64,000 nucleotides of DNA from Neorhizobium vignae (GCF_000732195.1 NZ_JNNU01000002.1:310001-374000); one strand, 5' to 3'. Shown: positions 16,358-25,558, numbered from the stretch's first letter. Translations and numbers: made by a program. The notes: generated by a model not told the origin, from the sequence alone.

Positions 16358-18019
16358 ATGATCAATGACCTCTGGTACAAGAACGCCGTCGTCTACTGCC
16401 TCTCCGTCGAGACCTTCATGGATGCCAATGGCGATGGGATAGGGGATTTCCAGGGTTTGCAGCGGCGGCTGGACTATCTCTCCGGCCTCGGCGTCAGCGC
16501 CATCTGGCTGATGCCGTTCCAGACCTCGCCCGGCCGCGACGATGGTTACGACGTCTCCGACTATTACAATGTCGATCCCCGCTACGGCACGCTCGGCGAT
16601 TTCGTCGAGTTCACCCATGGCGCCAAGCAGCGCGGGATCCGGGTGCTGATCGACCTCGTGGTCAACCACACGTCCAACGAACACCCGTGGTTCCAGGACG
16701 CCCGCAGCGACCCGAAATCCCCCTATCGCGACTGGTATGTCTGGTCCGACAAGAAGCCCGCGAATGCCAACGAAGGCATGGTGTTTCCGGGCGTCCAGAA
16801 GACCACCTGGACCCATGACGAGAAAGCCAAGCAATATTACTTTCACCGCTTCTACGAGTTCCAGCCGGACCTCAACACCTCCAACCCGCATGTCCAGGCG
16901 GAAATCCTGAAGATCATGGGATTCTGGATCCAGCTCGGCGTGTCCGGCTTCCGCATGGATGCGGTGCCCTTCGTGATCTCCGAAAAGGGTGCAGAGGTGA
17001 CGAAGCCGAAGGAGCAGTTCGAGATGCTCCGGACGTTCCGCGAATTCCTGCAATGGCGGCTCGGCGACAGCATCATCCTTGCCGAAGCCAACGTGGTGCC
17101 CAAGGAGAACCTCGCCTATTTCGGCGAGGACGGCGACCGCATGCAGATGATGTTCAACTTCCACGTCAACCAGGCGCTGTTCTATGCGCTTGCTTCCGAA
17201 GATAGCCGGCCGCTGGCAAAGGCGATCAACGACACCTACGAGCGTCCCGCCACCGGCCAATGGGGCCTGTTCCTGCGCAACCACGATGAACTCGATCTCG
17301 GCCGGCTGACCGAGAAGCAGCGCCAGAAGGTGTTTTCGGAATTCGGCCCCGACAAGCATATGCAGCTCTACGACCGTGGCATCCGTAGACGCCTGGCACC
17401 GATGCTGCAGGGCGACCGCCGCCGGCTGGAGCTTGCCTACAGCCTGATGTTCTCCCTGCCCGGCACGCCGGTCATCCGCTACGGCGACGAGATCGGCATG
17501 GGGGACGACCTGTCGCTGCCGGAGCGCAACTGCGCCCGCACGCCGATGCAATGGTCGACCGAGCCGCATGGCGGATTCACCAAGCACGACAAGCCGATCC
17601 TGCCGGTGATCAGCGGCGGTCCCTTCGGTTTCGAGCACCTGAACGTCGCGCACCAGCGGCGCGATCCGAACTCGATGCTGAACTGGATGGAACGCCTGAT
17701 CCGCATGCGCAAGGAAGCGCCGGAAATCGGCTGGGGTGAATGCGTGCCGCTGGAGACCAGCGATCAGGGCGTGCTGGCGCTACGCTACGACTGGCGCGAC
17801 AATTCGGTCCTGGTCGTCCACAACCTGCATTCGACGCCGGTGGAGGTGGAGTTTTCGGTGGGTCTCGGCGACCATGGCGAGAAACTGATCGACATTGCCG
17901 ATGGCGGCAACAGCAAGGCCGAGAAAAACGGCAGGCACACGCTGCTGCTCGATGCCTATGCCTATCGCTGGTTCCGGGTCGGCGGCCTGGATTATCTCCT
18001 GAAGCGCAAGGAAATCTGA
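16358..18019 (+). CDS. GH13 alpha-amylase family protein, trehalose-synthase-like
   Basis: 553 residues from the ATG at 16358, preceded by CGAGGAG. (beta/alpha)8 glycoside hydrolase family 13: region I DLVVNH (99-104), nucleophile D201 in GFRMDAVPF, acid/base E243 in ILAEANVV, and transition-state Asp D310 in RNHDELD. The N-terminus WYKNAVVYCLSVETFMDANGDGIGDFQG and the DELDLGRL motif resemble trehalose synthase (maltose to trehalose isomerase) and related alpha-glucosidases. The C-terminal beta domain runs from about residue 455. No maltokinase fusion. Probably trehalose or alpha-glucan metabolism in the cytoplasm; exact specificity is undecided. Converges on glxA with one base between the stops. 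Confidence 0.88.
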   Translation: MINDLWYKNAVVYCLSVETFMDANGDGIGDFQGLQRRLDYLSGLGVSAIWLMPFQTSPGRDDGYDVSDYYNVDPRYGTLGDFVEFTHGAKQRGIRVLIDLVVNHTSNEHPWFQDARSDPKSPYRDWYVWSDKKPANANEGMVFPGVQKTTWTHDEKAKQYYFHRFYEFQPDLNTSNPHVQAEILKIMGFWIQLGVSGFRMDAVPFVISEKGAEVTKPKEQFEMLRTFREFLQWRLGDSIILAEANVVPKENLAYFGEDGDRMQMMFNFHVNQALFYALASEDSRPLAKAINDTYERPATGQWGLFLRNHDELDLGRLTEKQRQKVFSEFGPDKHMQLYDRGIRRRLAPMLQGDRRRLELAYSLMFSLPGTPVIRYGDEIGMGDDLSLPERNCARTPMQWSTEPHGGFTKHDKPILPVISGGPFGFEHLNVAHQRRDPNSMLNWMERLIRMRKEAPEIGWGECVPLETSDQGVLALRYDWRDNSVLVVHNLHSTPVEVEFSVGLGDHGEKLIDIADGGNSKAEKNGRHTLLLDAYAYRWFRVGGLDYLLKRKEI

Positions 18020-18020
18020 C

Positions 18021-18983
18021 CTATCCTCCCGCCCTCACCTCGCGCACGCCCCGCCCGGTCTTCTGCCGCAGCAAGGCCCGCAGCGTGACGCCGTCGGCAT
18101 AACCGACGAGCGCGGCGATCTCGTCCGGGCTCTTGTCGCTGGTCTTCAGGAGATGCACGGCGCGCTCGACCCTTAGATCCTGAAAATAGGAAAGCGGCGT
18201 CTTGCCGAGCACCTGCTGCATGCGCCGCGCCAATGTCCGCTTGCTGGCGCCGACCGCACCGGCCGCGTCGTCGAGCGAAAACCCTTCGGAAAGCCTGCCG
18301 CGTGCCCAGCGTTCGAAACGCTGCACCAGCGGGTCGGCATGCGAAAGATGGTCGGTAATCACGTAAGCCGACTGCGACGGCCGGCTGTCGACGATGAGGT
18401 AGCGCGCCACGAGGCCGGCAAGCTCCGGGCTCACCTGCCGCACCAGCCAGAGCGCCATGTCCATGTGGCCGAGCGCGGCGCCGGCCGTCACCAGCGCGCC
18501 GGATTTCACCAGCATGCGGCCGTCTTCCAGCTGCACGGACGGATAACGCTGGCGGAAGAGCGGCGCGAGCCACCAGCTCGTCGTCGATTTCTCCCCGTCG
18601 AGAAGGCCGGATTCGGCAAGAACGAAGGTGCCGACGCAGGCGGCGGCGATGTTCATTCCGGCCGCCTTCGCCTCGCGCAGCAGCGCCCCGGCGTCCCGGA
18701 TTTCGGGACGGTCAAGCGCCGGCACCAGCACGTCCGGCATCTGGCAGGCGATCGCCGGCACGACCAGCCAGCCGCCGGCCTTGGGATCGAAGCTTCCCGA
18801 GATCGGCACGGCAAGTCCGTGCGCCGTCTTCACCTTCTTTCGCACTCCGATCACCGACACGTCGAAGGTCGGCACCTCGAGCGACAGCATAACCGACAGC
18901 GCGTTCGCCATCGAGAACACGTCGAGCATCGTGGAGAGACCGGTATCGAAGACGGGGTCGAGGGCGAGGACTTGCAGCTTCAT
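18021..18983 (-). CDS. GlxA-family AraC-type transcriptional regulator (DJ-1/PfpI + HTH)
   Basis: 320 residues from ATG 18983. The N-terminal DJ-1/PfpI-like domain (about 1-190) has the AAACVGTFVLAESGLLDG elbow and a TSWWLAPLF segment. The C-terminal AraC HTH (about 215-310) contains SLDDAAGAVGASKRTLARRMQQ and PDEIAALVGYADGVTLRALLR. Members regulate amine, betaine or carnitine catabolism, among others, but the ligand here is unknown. It is divergent from the DUF488 gene. A 14-bp perfect palindrome between them may be its operator. Confidence 0.9.
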   Translation of the reverse strand: MKLQVLALDPVFDTGLSTMLDVFSMANALSVMLSLEVPTFDVSVIGVRKKVKTAHGLAVPISGSFDPKAGGWLVVPAIACQMPDVLVPALDRPEIRDAGALLREAKAAGMNIAAACVGTFVLAESGLLDGEKSTTSWWLAPLFRQRYPSVQLEDGRMLVKSGALVTAGAALGHMDMALWLVRQVSPELAGLVARYLIVDSRPSQSAYVITDHLSHADPLVQRFERWARGRLSEGFSLDDAAGAVGASKRTLARRMQQVLGKTPLSYFQDLRVERAVHLLKTSDKSPDEIAALVGYADGVTLRALLRQKTGRGVREVRAGG

Positions 18984-19003
18984 GGCAAGAACACTATCAA
19001 CAA

Positions 19004-19017
19004 TGTCAATATTGACA
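19004..19017. promoter_or_regulatory. perfect palindrome TGTCAATATTGACA
   Basis: A 14-bp perfect dyad lies in the 115-bp divergent region between the GlxA-type regulator and the DUF488 gene. It starts 20 bases upstream of the regulator ATG. Its position and symmetry fit an operator for autoregulation or control of the divergent gene. AraC proteins usually bind direct repeats, so another dimeric regulator is also possible. Confidence 0.45.
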
Positions 19018-19098
19018 ATAGGCAAGCGGGCCTGCGCGGGGGAATATCACCCCTGAAATACGTCGCCCGAGCGACACCGTTGCGATAAGAAGAGACGC

Positions 19099-19542
19099 AT
19101 GAACATGGATGTCACCACGATCGGCTTCACCAAGACGACCGCCGAGGATTTCTTCGGCCGCATCAAGGCGGCCGGCGCCAAACGGGTCCTGGACGTACGC
19201 CTCCACAACACCTCGCAGCTTGCCGGTTTTGCCAAATCCGACGACCTCGCCTTCTTCCTGAAGACGATCTGCGGCGCCGGTTATGTGCACGAACCGCTGC
19301 TGGCGCCGACCGAGGAAATCATGACCGCCTTCAAGAAGCAGAAGGGCGACTGGACGATTTTCCAGAACGATTTCATGGGCCTGATGGCGGAACGTAAGGT
19401 GGAAAGTCACCTGAAGCCGGAAGCCTTCGACGGGTCTTGCCTGCTCTGTTCCGAAGACACGCCGCATCATTGCCACCGCCGGCTCGTCTGCGACTACCTG
19501 AACGGCAAATGGGGCGGCAAGCTCAGCGTCCGCCATCTCTGA
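19099..19542 (+). CDS. DUF488 family protein
   Basis: 147 residues. DUF488 hallmarks: TTIGFTKTTAEDFFGRI at the N-terminus, RVLDVRLHNTSQL, and the C-terminal Cys/His block LLCSEDTPHHCHRRLVCDYL. Biochemical function is unknown; the Cys-His motif and conserved Asp suggest a nucleic-acid or nucleotide-related enzyme. Divergent from the GlxA-type regulator and 68 bp upstream of the LysE-family gene on the same strand. Confidence 0.88.
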   Translation: MNMDVTTIGFTKTTAEDFFGRIKAAGAKRVLDVRLHNTSQLAGFAKSDDLAFFLKTICGAGYVHEPLLAPTEEIMTAFKKQKGDWTIFQNDFMGLMAERKVESHLKPEAFDGSCLLCSEDTPHHCHRRLVCDYLNGKWGGKLSVRHL

Positions 19543-19585
19543 ACACGTCCGATCAACCTGATCCTATGCAACGCCGGGTGACAGC

Positions 19586-19601
19586 CTCCCCGCGCGGGGA
19601 G
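19586..19601 (+). promoter_or_regulatory. 16-bp palindrome overlapping the lysE-family ribosome-binding site
   Basis: CTCCCCGCGCGGGGAG is a perfect inverted repeat ending nine bases before the ATG at 19611. Its right arm GGGGAG is the only Shine-Dalgarno-like sequence, so folding of the RNA would hide the ribosome site. It resembles the core hairpin of the RIME-like repeat at 10624-10645 and may be a remnant of one. Confidence 0.45.
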
Positions 19602-19610
19602 CGCCTTGCC

Positions 19611-20207
19611 ATGACCTACGACACCATCCTTGCCATCGTCCTCTTCTCGCTTGTCGGCTCCGTGTCGCCGGGGCCGAGCAATTTCATGCTGCTCGCCTCG
19701 GGCACCAATTTCGGCTTCCGGCGCACCGTGCCGCAGATCCTCGGCATCACCATCGGCTTTTCGTCGGTGCTGCTGGCGGTCGGCTTCGGTCTCGGCGCGC
19801 TGCTGACGGCCTATCCGCCGCTTGGATTGGCGCTGAAGATCGCCGGAGGCGCCTACCTGCTCTATCTCGCCTGGCGGATTGCCATGTCCCGCTCCGTCTC
19901 CAGCGATAGCGCGAGCGCCGCCCGCCCCCTCACCTTCCTCGAATCCGCCGCCTTCCAATGGGTGAACCCCAAGGCCTGGGTCGGCGCGCTCACCGCCATG
20001 GCGGCCTATGCCAGCGCCGAGAACCCGTTCGTCTCGGTGGTGCTGATCACGCTCGTCATCGCCGTCATCAACCTGCCGAGCGTCGCCGTCTGGGCCGGCT
20101 TCGGCGTGGCACTGCGGCAGTTCCTGTCCGATCCGGTACGGCTCAAATGGTTCAACATCGTCATGGCGCTGCTGCTGGTGGCAACGCTCTGGCCGTTGCT
20201 GAAATAG
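19611..20207 (+). CDS. LysE/RhtB family exporter
   Basis: 198 residues, about six membrane helices. It starts MTYDTILAIVLFSLVGSVSPGPSNFMLLASG, the typical LysE N-terminus with the SPGP motif, and contains FQWVNPKAWVGALTAMAAY and a final hydrophobic FNIVMALLLVATLWPLL. Probable inner-membrane exporter of amino acids or small metabolites; substrate unknown. The start at 19611 fits the family; an ATG at 19566 would add 15 unlikely residues. Confidence 0.9.
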   Translation: MTYDTILAIVLFSLVGSVSPGPSNFMLLASGTNFGFRRTVPQILGITIGFSSVLLAVGFGLGALLTAYPPLGLALKIAGGAYLLYLAWRIAMSRSVSSDSASAARPLTFLESAAFQWVNPKAWVGALTAMAAYASAENPFVSVVLITLVIAVINLPSVAVWAGFGVALRQFLSDPVRLKWFNIVMALLLVATLWPLLK

Positions 20208-20338
20208 CCGCAGGTGCAGGCTCGGACGATCGTGCAAGAACTGCGGAGAACCTTGATACCGGTCGGCCGCGCATCCGTTGCATAGATCCCGTGCCTGCAG
20301 CGGCATGCCGCCGCTGCCTCGCACAGAGGATCAGCAAA

Positions 20339-21070
20339 ATGACTCACATCACTGAAAAAGTGGTTCTTATCACCGGCGCCAGCAGCGGTATCGGCGAAGG
20401 CACGGCGCGCACCCTCGCCGCCGCCGGCGCCAAGGTCGTGCTCGGCGCCCGCCGCACCGACCGGCTGGAAGCGCTGGCCGAAGAGATCGCTGCCCATGGC
20501 GGCACCGTCCGCATCCGCGGGCTCGACGTCACCGACCGCCAGGACTTTCAGGCCTTCGCGGAATTCGCGCTGGCCGAATTCGGCCGCATCGACGTCATCG
20601 TCAACAATGCCGGCCTGATGCCGCTGTCGCTGATGTCGTCGCTGAAGGTCGAGGAATGGGACCGGATGATCGACATCAACATTCGCGGCGTGCTCTATGG
20701 CATCGCTGCCGTCCTGCCGGTCATGAACGGCCAGGGCTTTGGCCAGATCATCAACATCTCGTCTGTCGGCGGCCTCGGCGTGGTGCCGACCGCAGCGGTC
20801 TATTGCGCCACCAAATACGCGGTGCGGGCGATCTCCGACGGGCTGCGCCAGGAGAATGACAGGATCCGCGTCACCTGCGTCTATCCGGGCGTGGTGGAAT
20901 CCGAGCTCGCCGGCACGATCACCGACCCGGTCGCGGCGGATGCGATGAAGACCTATCGTAGCATTGCGATCACCCCCGATGCGATCGGCCGCGCCATCCT
21001 GCATGTCATCGAACAGCCGGAAGACGTGGATACAAACGAGATCGTGGTGCGCCCGACCCGCACGATGTAA
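20339..21070 (+). CDS. SDR family NAD(P)-dependent oxidoreductase
   Basis: 243 residues from the ATG at 20339 (AGAGGA upstream). Classical short-chain dehydrogenase: TGASSGIG cofactor loop at 12-19, VNNAGLMPLSLM, catalytic Ser in IINISSVGG and the YxxxK pair in AVYCATKYAV. The C-terminus DTNEIVVRPTRTM is common in YdfG-like oxidoreductases. The substrate cannot be predicted. It is 121 bp upstream of the permease-kinase fusion on the same strand but has its own spacing. Confidence 0.93.
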   Translation: MTHITEKVVLITGASSGIGEGTARTLAAAGAKVVLGARRTDRLEALAEEIAAHGGTVRIRGLDVTDRQDFQAFAEFALAEFGRIDVIVNNAGLMPLSLMSSLKVEEWDRMIDINIRGVLYGIAAVLPVMNGQGFGQIINISSVGGLGVVPTAAVYCATKYAVRAISDGLRQENDRIRVTCVYPGVVESELAGTITDPVAADAMKTYRSIAITPDAIGRAILHVIEQPEDVDTNEIVVRPTRTM

Positions 21071-21191
21071 GCAGGCGCATGGATGCGGTGGGGATTTACC
21101 GCACCGCATCATACTCTGCTTGCAAAACGCCGCGCCACAGCCGAAAGTGCACAATTGACGGTCTTTCCTCAAAAGGTGCTAGAAATTAGGC

Positions 21192-24100
21192 ATGGCAGCG
21201 CGGCAACGCATCATTCCCGTCCGGCGTGAATACAATCGTTGGGTCGCCAACCAGACGCTGGAAGACTACGCCCTCCGTTTCACCGCCAAGAGCGCCCGCC
21301 GGTTTTCCTCCAGCCGCATTTCCCAGACCGCCATCGGCGCCATTTCCTTCCTGGCGCTGGAGGCGATCGGCGGCACGATCACGCTTTCCTACGGAACCAC
21401 CAACGCGTTTTTCGCGATCGTCGCCGCCGCCATCGCCATGCTGGTGATCGGCTGGCCGATCAGCCGCTATGCGATCCGCCACGGAGTCGACATCGACCTG
21501 CTCACCCGCGGCGCGAGCTTCGGTTACATCGGCTCGACCATCACCTCGCTCATCTATGCGAGCTTCACCTTCATGCTGTTTGCGATCGAGGCCTCGATCA
21601 TGACCGGGGCGCTGGATCTCGCCTTCGGCATCCCGCCATGGATCGGCTATATCATCAGCGCCGTGGTGGTGATCCCGCTGGTCATCTATGGCGTGCAGCT
21701 GATCTCGCGCTTCCAGCTCCTCACCCAGCCGTTCTGGATCATCCTCAACATCCTGCCCTTCGTGTTCATCGCTTTCATGGACTGGGAGAAGTTCGACCTC
21801 TGGCGCGCCTTTGCCGGCATCGGCCATTCGAACGCCGAGGTCAGCGGCCCCGCCCCCTTCAACCTCGTCGAGTTCGGCGCGGCTTCCGCCGTCATCCTGG
21901 CACTGATGCCGCAGATCGGCGAACAGGTCGACTTCCTGCGCTTCCTGCCGCCGGAGGGACTGCGGAAATGGCGGCACCGGTTCGCGGTGTTCCTCGCCGG
22001 CCCCGGCTGGGTGGTGGTCGGCGTGCCGAAGCTGCTGGCGGGTTCGTTCCTGGCAGTGCTGACGCTCTCGACCGGCGTGCCGATCCGCGAGGCGGCCGAT
22101 CCGGCGCATATGTATTTCGCCGCCTTCGGCTACATGATCCCGAACGATACGGCGGCCCTGCTGCTGATGGCGGCCTTCGTGGTCGTCTCGCAGCTGAAGA
22201 TCAACGTGATGAATGCCTATGCGGGCTCGCTCGCCTGGTCGAACTTCTTCTCCCGCCTCACCCACAGCCATCCCGGCCGCGTCGTCTGGCTGGTCTTCAA
22301 CGTGGTGATCGCGCTGCTTCTGATGGAGCTCGGCATCTACCGGCTGCTCGAAGCGACGCTCGGCATCTTCTCGATCATCGCCATGGCCTGGCTCTGCACC
22401 ATCTCGGCCGATCTCATGATCAACAAGCCGCTGGGCCTGTCGCCCGAAGGCATCGAGTTCAAGCGCGCCCATCTCTACGACATCAACCCGGTGGGCTTGG
22501 GCTCGATGTTCGGCTCGGCGGCGATAGCGCTCGCCGCCCATTTCGGCCTGTTCGGCCCGCTGATGGCCTCGCTCGCCACCTATGTGACGCTGATCGCCTT
22601 CCTGATCTCTCCGGCGCTCGCCTTTGCCACCAAGGGCAAATTCTATCTCGCCCGCAAGCCGCGCCAGAGCTGGAAAAGCGTCGGCTCGATCACCTGCTCG
22701 ATCTGCGAACATCCGTTCGAGCACGAGGACATGGCCTGGTGCCCGGCCTATGCCGCGCCGATCTGCTCGCTCTGCTGCTCGCTTGACAGCCGCTGCCACG
22801 ACATGTGCAAGCCGCATGCGCGGCTGAACACGCAAGTCGGCGCGGTCGCCCGCTCCTTCCTGCCGGAGAGCGTCATCACCCGGCTGACGACGCGCCTCGG
22901 GCGTTATGCGACGACGGCGGTGCTGTCGATCTCGGCAATCGGCGCGATCCTCGGCATGATCGCCTATCAGGTGAGCCAGGCGACGCCGGTCAATGCGGAG
23001 GTCATCTTCGGCACGGTGCTGATCGTCTTCTTCGTGTTCGCCATCATCGCCGGCATCGTCTCGTGGTTCTATGTGCTCGCCCATGACAGCCGGGTGGTGG
23101 CGGAAGAGGAATCCTCCCGCCAGAACACCCTGCTCTTGAAGGAAATCGCCGCCCACAAGAAGACCGATGCCGCCCTTCAGGACGCCAAGGAAACCGCCGA
23201 GGCCGCCAACCGCGCCAAGAGCCGTTATGTCGTCGGCCTCTCCCACGAATTGCGCACCCCGCTCAATGCGGTGCTCGGCTACGCCCAGATCCTCGAGCGC
23301 GACGAGACGATCCCCGCCCCGCGCCAGTCGGCGATCAAGGTCATCAAGCGCTCCGCCGACCATCTCTCGGGCCTGATCGACGGGCTGCTCGACATTTCCA
23401 AGATCGAGGCAGGCCGGCTGCAGGTCTATTCCAACGAGATCAACATTCAGGATTTCCTCGACCAGATCGTCGAGATGTTCGGCCTGCAGGCGCAGGCCAA
23501 GGGCCTCACCTTCGAGCACGAACGCACCCGCTCTCTGCCCCAATATGTTCGTACCGACGAGAAGCGGCTGCGCCAGATCCTCGTCAACCTGCTCTCCAAT
23601 GCGATCAAGTTCACCGACGAGGGCACGGTGAAATTCGATGTCGCCTATCGCAGCCAGGTCGCCACCTTCACCATTTCCGATACCGGCCGCGGCATTGCCG
23701 AAAAGGATCTCGGCCGCATCTACGAACCTTTCCAGCGCGGTGAGGCGGAAAGCGTGCGCCCGATGCCCGGCCTCGGTCTCGGCCTCACCATCACCCAACT
23801 GCTGACCAATACGCTCGGTGGCGAGATCGCGGTCGCCAGCACCAAGGGCGAAGGGTCGATCTTCAAGGTCCGGCTGATGCTGTCGGCCATCGAGCGGCCG
23901 AACACGGCGCCGGCGGCGGAAAAGAAGATCGTCTCCTATACCGGCCCTCGCCGCACCATCGTGGTCGTCGACGACAACGAGGACCACCGCGACCTGATGC
24001 GCGAAGTGCTGGCGCCGATGGATTTCGTCGTGCTGACGGCAAACAGCGGCCCGGACTGCCTGACGCTGATCGAGGGCGTGACGCCGGACCTGTTCCTCGT

Positions 24101-24578
24101 GGACATTTCCATGCCCGGTATGAGCGGCTGGCAGCTCGTGGCCAAGCTGCGCGAGAACGGCCAGGTGGCGCCGATTCTCATGCTCTCGGCCAATATCGGT
24201 GACGGCGTCGCAGCCCATTCCGGCGACGAGGGCCACAATGACGCCATCGCCAAGCCGGTGGACATCCGCAGCCTCGCCGACAAGCTCGCCGCCCATCTCG
24301 GCCTCGTCTGGGTCTATGAGAACGAAACCTTGCTTCCCGCCGTGGTCGGCCCGAAGAAACCGATCAAAAGCCCGGGGACGAACCATGTCCAGGACCTTTT
24401 GCGGCTCGGCGAAATCGGCTACGTCCGCGGTATCGAAGCAAAACTTGCCGATCTCGCCCGGGAGGAGGAACACCGTCCCTTCGCGGAAGAGCTCGGCGCT
24501 TACGTGCAGGCCTTCGATCTTGCCGGTTATATGAAATTCCTGAGCCGCCTTGAGGCAGAAAGGACGAGTGATGGCTGA
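21192..24578 (+). CDS. NCS1-type permease fused to hybrid histidine kinase/receiver
   Basis: 1128 residues in three parts. Residues about 1-480 form an NCS1-like (purine/cytosine permease family) membrane domain with roughly twelve helices, including LLTRGASFGYIGSTITSL. Residues 502-542 hold eight cysteines (C502, C505, C517, C525, C528, C529, C535, C539) in a possible metal-binding linker. Two further helices follow (about 572-592 and 605-628). The kinase core has H685 in GLSHELRTPLN, N-box NLLSNAIKFTDEG, DTGRGI and GLGLGL. A receiver (about 920-1035) has acceptor D971 in LVDISMPGM. Probably a transporter-like sensor of a nitrogenous compound at the inner membrane (inference). The stop overlaps the next gene by eight bases, so the two are coupled. 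Confidence 0.93.
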   Translation: MAARQRIIPVRREYNRWVANQTLEDYALRFTAKSARRFSSSRISQTAIGAISFLALEAIGGTITLSYGTTNAFFAIVAAAIAMLVIGWPISRYAIRHGVDIDLLTRGASFGYIGSTITSLIYASFTFMLFAIEASIMTGALDLAFGIPPWIGYIISAVVVIPLVIYGVQLISRFQLLTQPFWIILNILPFVFIAFMDWEKFDLWRAFAGIGHSNAEVSGPAPFNLVEFGAASAVILALMPQIGEQVDFLRFLPPEGLRKWRHRFAVFLAGPGWVVVGVPKLLAGSFLAVLTLSTGVPIREAADPAHMYFAAFGYMIPNDTAALLLMAAFVVVSQLKINVMNAYAGSLAWSNFFSRLTHSHPGRVVWLVFNVVIALLLMELGIYRLLEATLGIFSIIAMAWLCTISADLMINKPLGLSPEGIEFKRAHLYDINPVGLGSMFGSAAIALAAHFGLFGPLMASLATYVTLIAFLISPALAFATKGKFYLARKPRQSWKSVGSITCSICEHPFEHEDMAWCPAYAAPICSLCCSLDSRCHDMCKPHARLNTQVGAVARSFLPESVITRLTTRLGRYATTAVLSISAIGAILGMIAYQVSQATPVNAEVIFGTVLIVFFVFAIIAGIVSWFYVLAHDSRVVAEEESSRQNTLLLKEIAAHKKTDAALQDAKETAEAANRAKSRYVVGLSHELRTPLNAVLGYAQILERDETIPAPRQSAIKVIKRSADHLSGLIDGLLDISKIEAGRLQVYSNEINIQDFLDQIVEMFGLQAQAKGLTFEHERTRSLPQYVRTDEKRLRQILVNLLSNAIKFTDEGTVKFDVAYRSQVATFTISDTGRGIAEKDLGRIYEPFQRGEAESVRPMPGLGLGLTITQLLTNTLGGEIAVASTKGEGSIFKVRLMLSAIERPNTAPAAEKKIVSYTGPRRTIVVVDDNEDHRDLMREVLAPMDFVVLTANSGPDCLTLIEGVTPDLFLVDISMPGMSGWQLVAKLRENGQVAPILMLSANIGDGVAAHSGDEGHNDAIAKPVDIRSLADKLAAHLGLVWVYENETLLPAVVGPKKPIKSPGTNHVQDLLRLGEIGYVRGIEAKLADLAREEEHRPFAEELGAYVQAFDLAGYMKFLSRLEAERTSDG

Positions 24579-25494
24579 AACTGCTCTGCCGCGCGACATC
24601 GTCCTTCTCGTGGACGACAGCCCCGAGACACTGGGCTTCCTCACCGAGGCGCTCGAAAAATCCGGTTTCTCGGTTTTGATCGCCACGACCGGCCAGTCGG
24701 CGCTCAACATCGTCGAACGGATCACGCCGGACCTCATCCTGCTCGACGCGGTGATGCCCGGCATGGACGGGTTCGAGACCTGCCGGAAATTGAAGACCAA
24801 TGGCGGCGTGACGCAGGTGCCGGTCATCTTCATGACCGGCCTCACCGAGACAGAGCATGTGGTCAACGCGCTCGATTCCGGCGGCGTCGACTACCTCACC
24901 AAGCCGATCAATATCGACGAGCTGCGCGCCCGCATCCGCGTGCACCTTTCCAATGCCCGTTCGGCCCAGAGCGCCCGTGTGGCGCTCGATGCGGCCGGCC
25001 GCCATCTGCTGGCCGTCAAGGCGAACGGCGCCATCCACTGGTCGACACCGCAGGCGACCCGGCTGATCAATGCGGCGACCAACAGCGACGATGGGCTCGA
25101 CATCGTCTCCCGCCGAATCTCCGCCTGGATGGCCGAGCGCGACAAGCCGGGCTTTGCCCGCGACGCCGCCTTCGCCCTCGTCCAGAACGGTCAGGCGAGC
25201 CTGCAATTCTCGTTCCTGGGTGCCATCGGCGCCGACGAACATCTCTTCCGCCTGACGGCCGCCAACAAACGACCCGACGACGAGGTGCTGCGGCAGCATT
25301 TCCCGCTGACCCAACGCGAATCCGAAGTGCTGCTTTGGATCGCCAAGGGCAAGTCGAACCGCGACATCGGCGATATTCTCGGACTTTCGGCCCGCACGGT
25401 GAACAAGCATCTGGAACAGATCTACGTGAAGCTCGGCGTCGAAAACCGGGCCTCGGCCGCAGTCAAGGCCGCGCATGTTCTGCACGAGATGTGA
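24571..25494 (+). CDS. LuxR-type response regulator, partner of the permease-kinase
   Basis: 307 residues from the ATG at 24571, overlapping the kinase stop by eight bases. The N-terminal receiver (about 10-125) has the acidic pair in LLVDDSPET, the acceptor Asp in LILLDAVMPGMDG and the Lys in YLTKPINID. A middle segment of about 100 residues is unassigned. The C-terminal LuxR HTH contains LTQRESEVLLWIAKGKSNRDIG and LSARTVNKHLEQIYVKLGVENR. It is the obvious output of the upstream sensor. Targets are unknown; urea, amino-acid or purine genes are a guess from location. Confidence 0.93.
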   Translation: MAETALPRDIVLLVDDSPETLGFLTEALEKSGFSVLIATTGQSALNIVERITPDLILLDAVMPGMDGFETCRKLKTNGGVTQVPVIFMTGLTETEHVVNALDSGGVDYLTKPINIDELRARIRVHLSNARSAQSARVALDAAGRHLLAVKANGAIHWSTPQATRLINAATNSDDGLDIVSRRISAWMAERDKPGFARDAAFALVQNGQASLQFSFLGAIGADEHLFRLTAANKRPDDEVLRQHFPLTQRESEVLLWIAKGKSNRDIGDILGLSARTVNKHLEQIYVKLGVENRASAAVKAAHVLHEM

Positions 25495-25558
25495 GCTGAC
25501 AGTAAGACGGCTCTCCAATACCCCAAGCAGACCTCGTGGAGGCCTGTAGCCAATTCCA

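Noticed and set aside
21186..24866. 1226-codon open frame on the minus strand opposite the permease-kinase gene
   Set aside because: It mirrors a GC-rich gene whose third-position bias opens the antisense frame. The translation is low-complexity, rich in Arg, His, Asp and Gly, with no recognisable domain, while the plus strand encodes clear domains.
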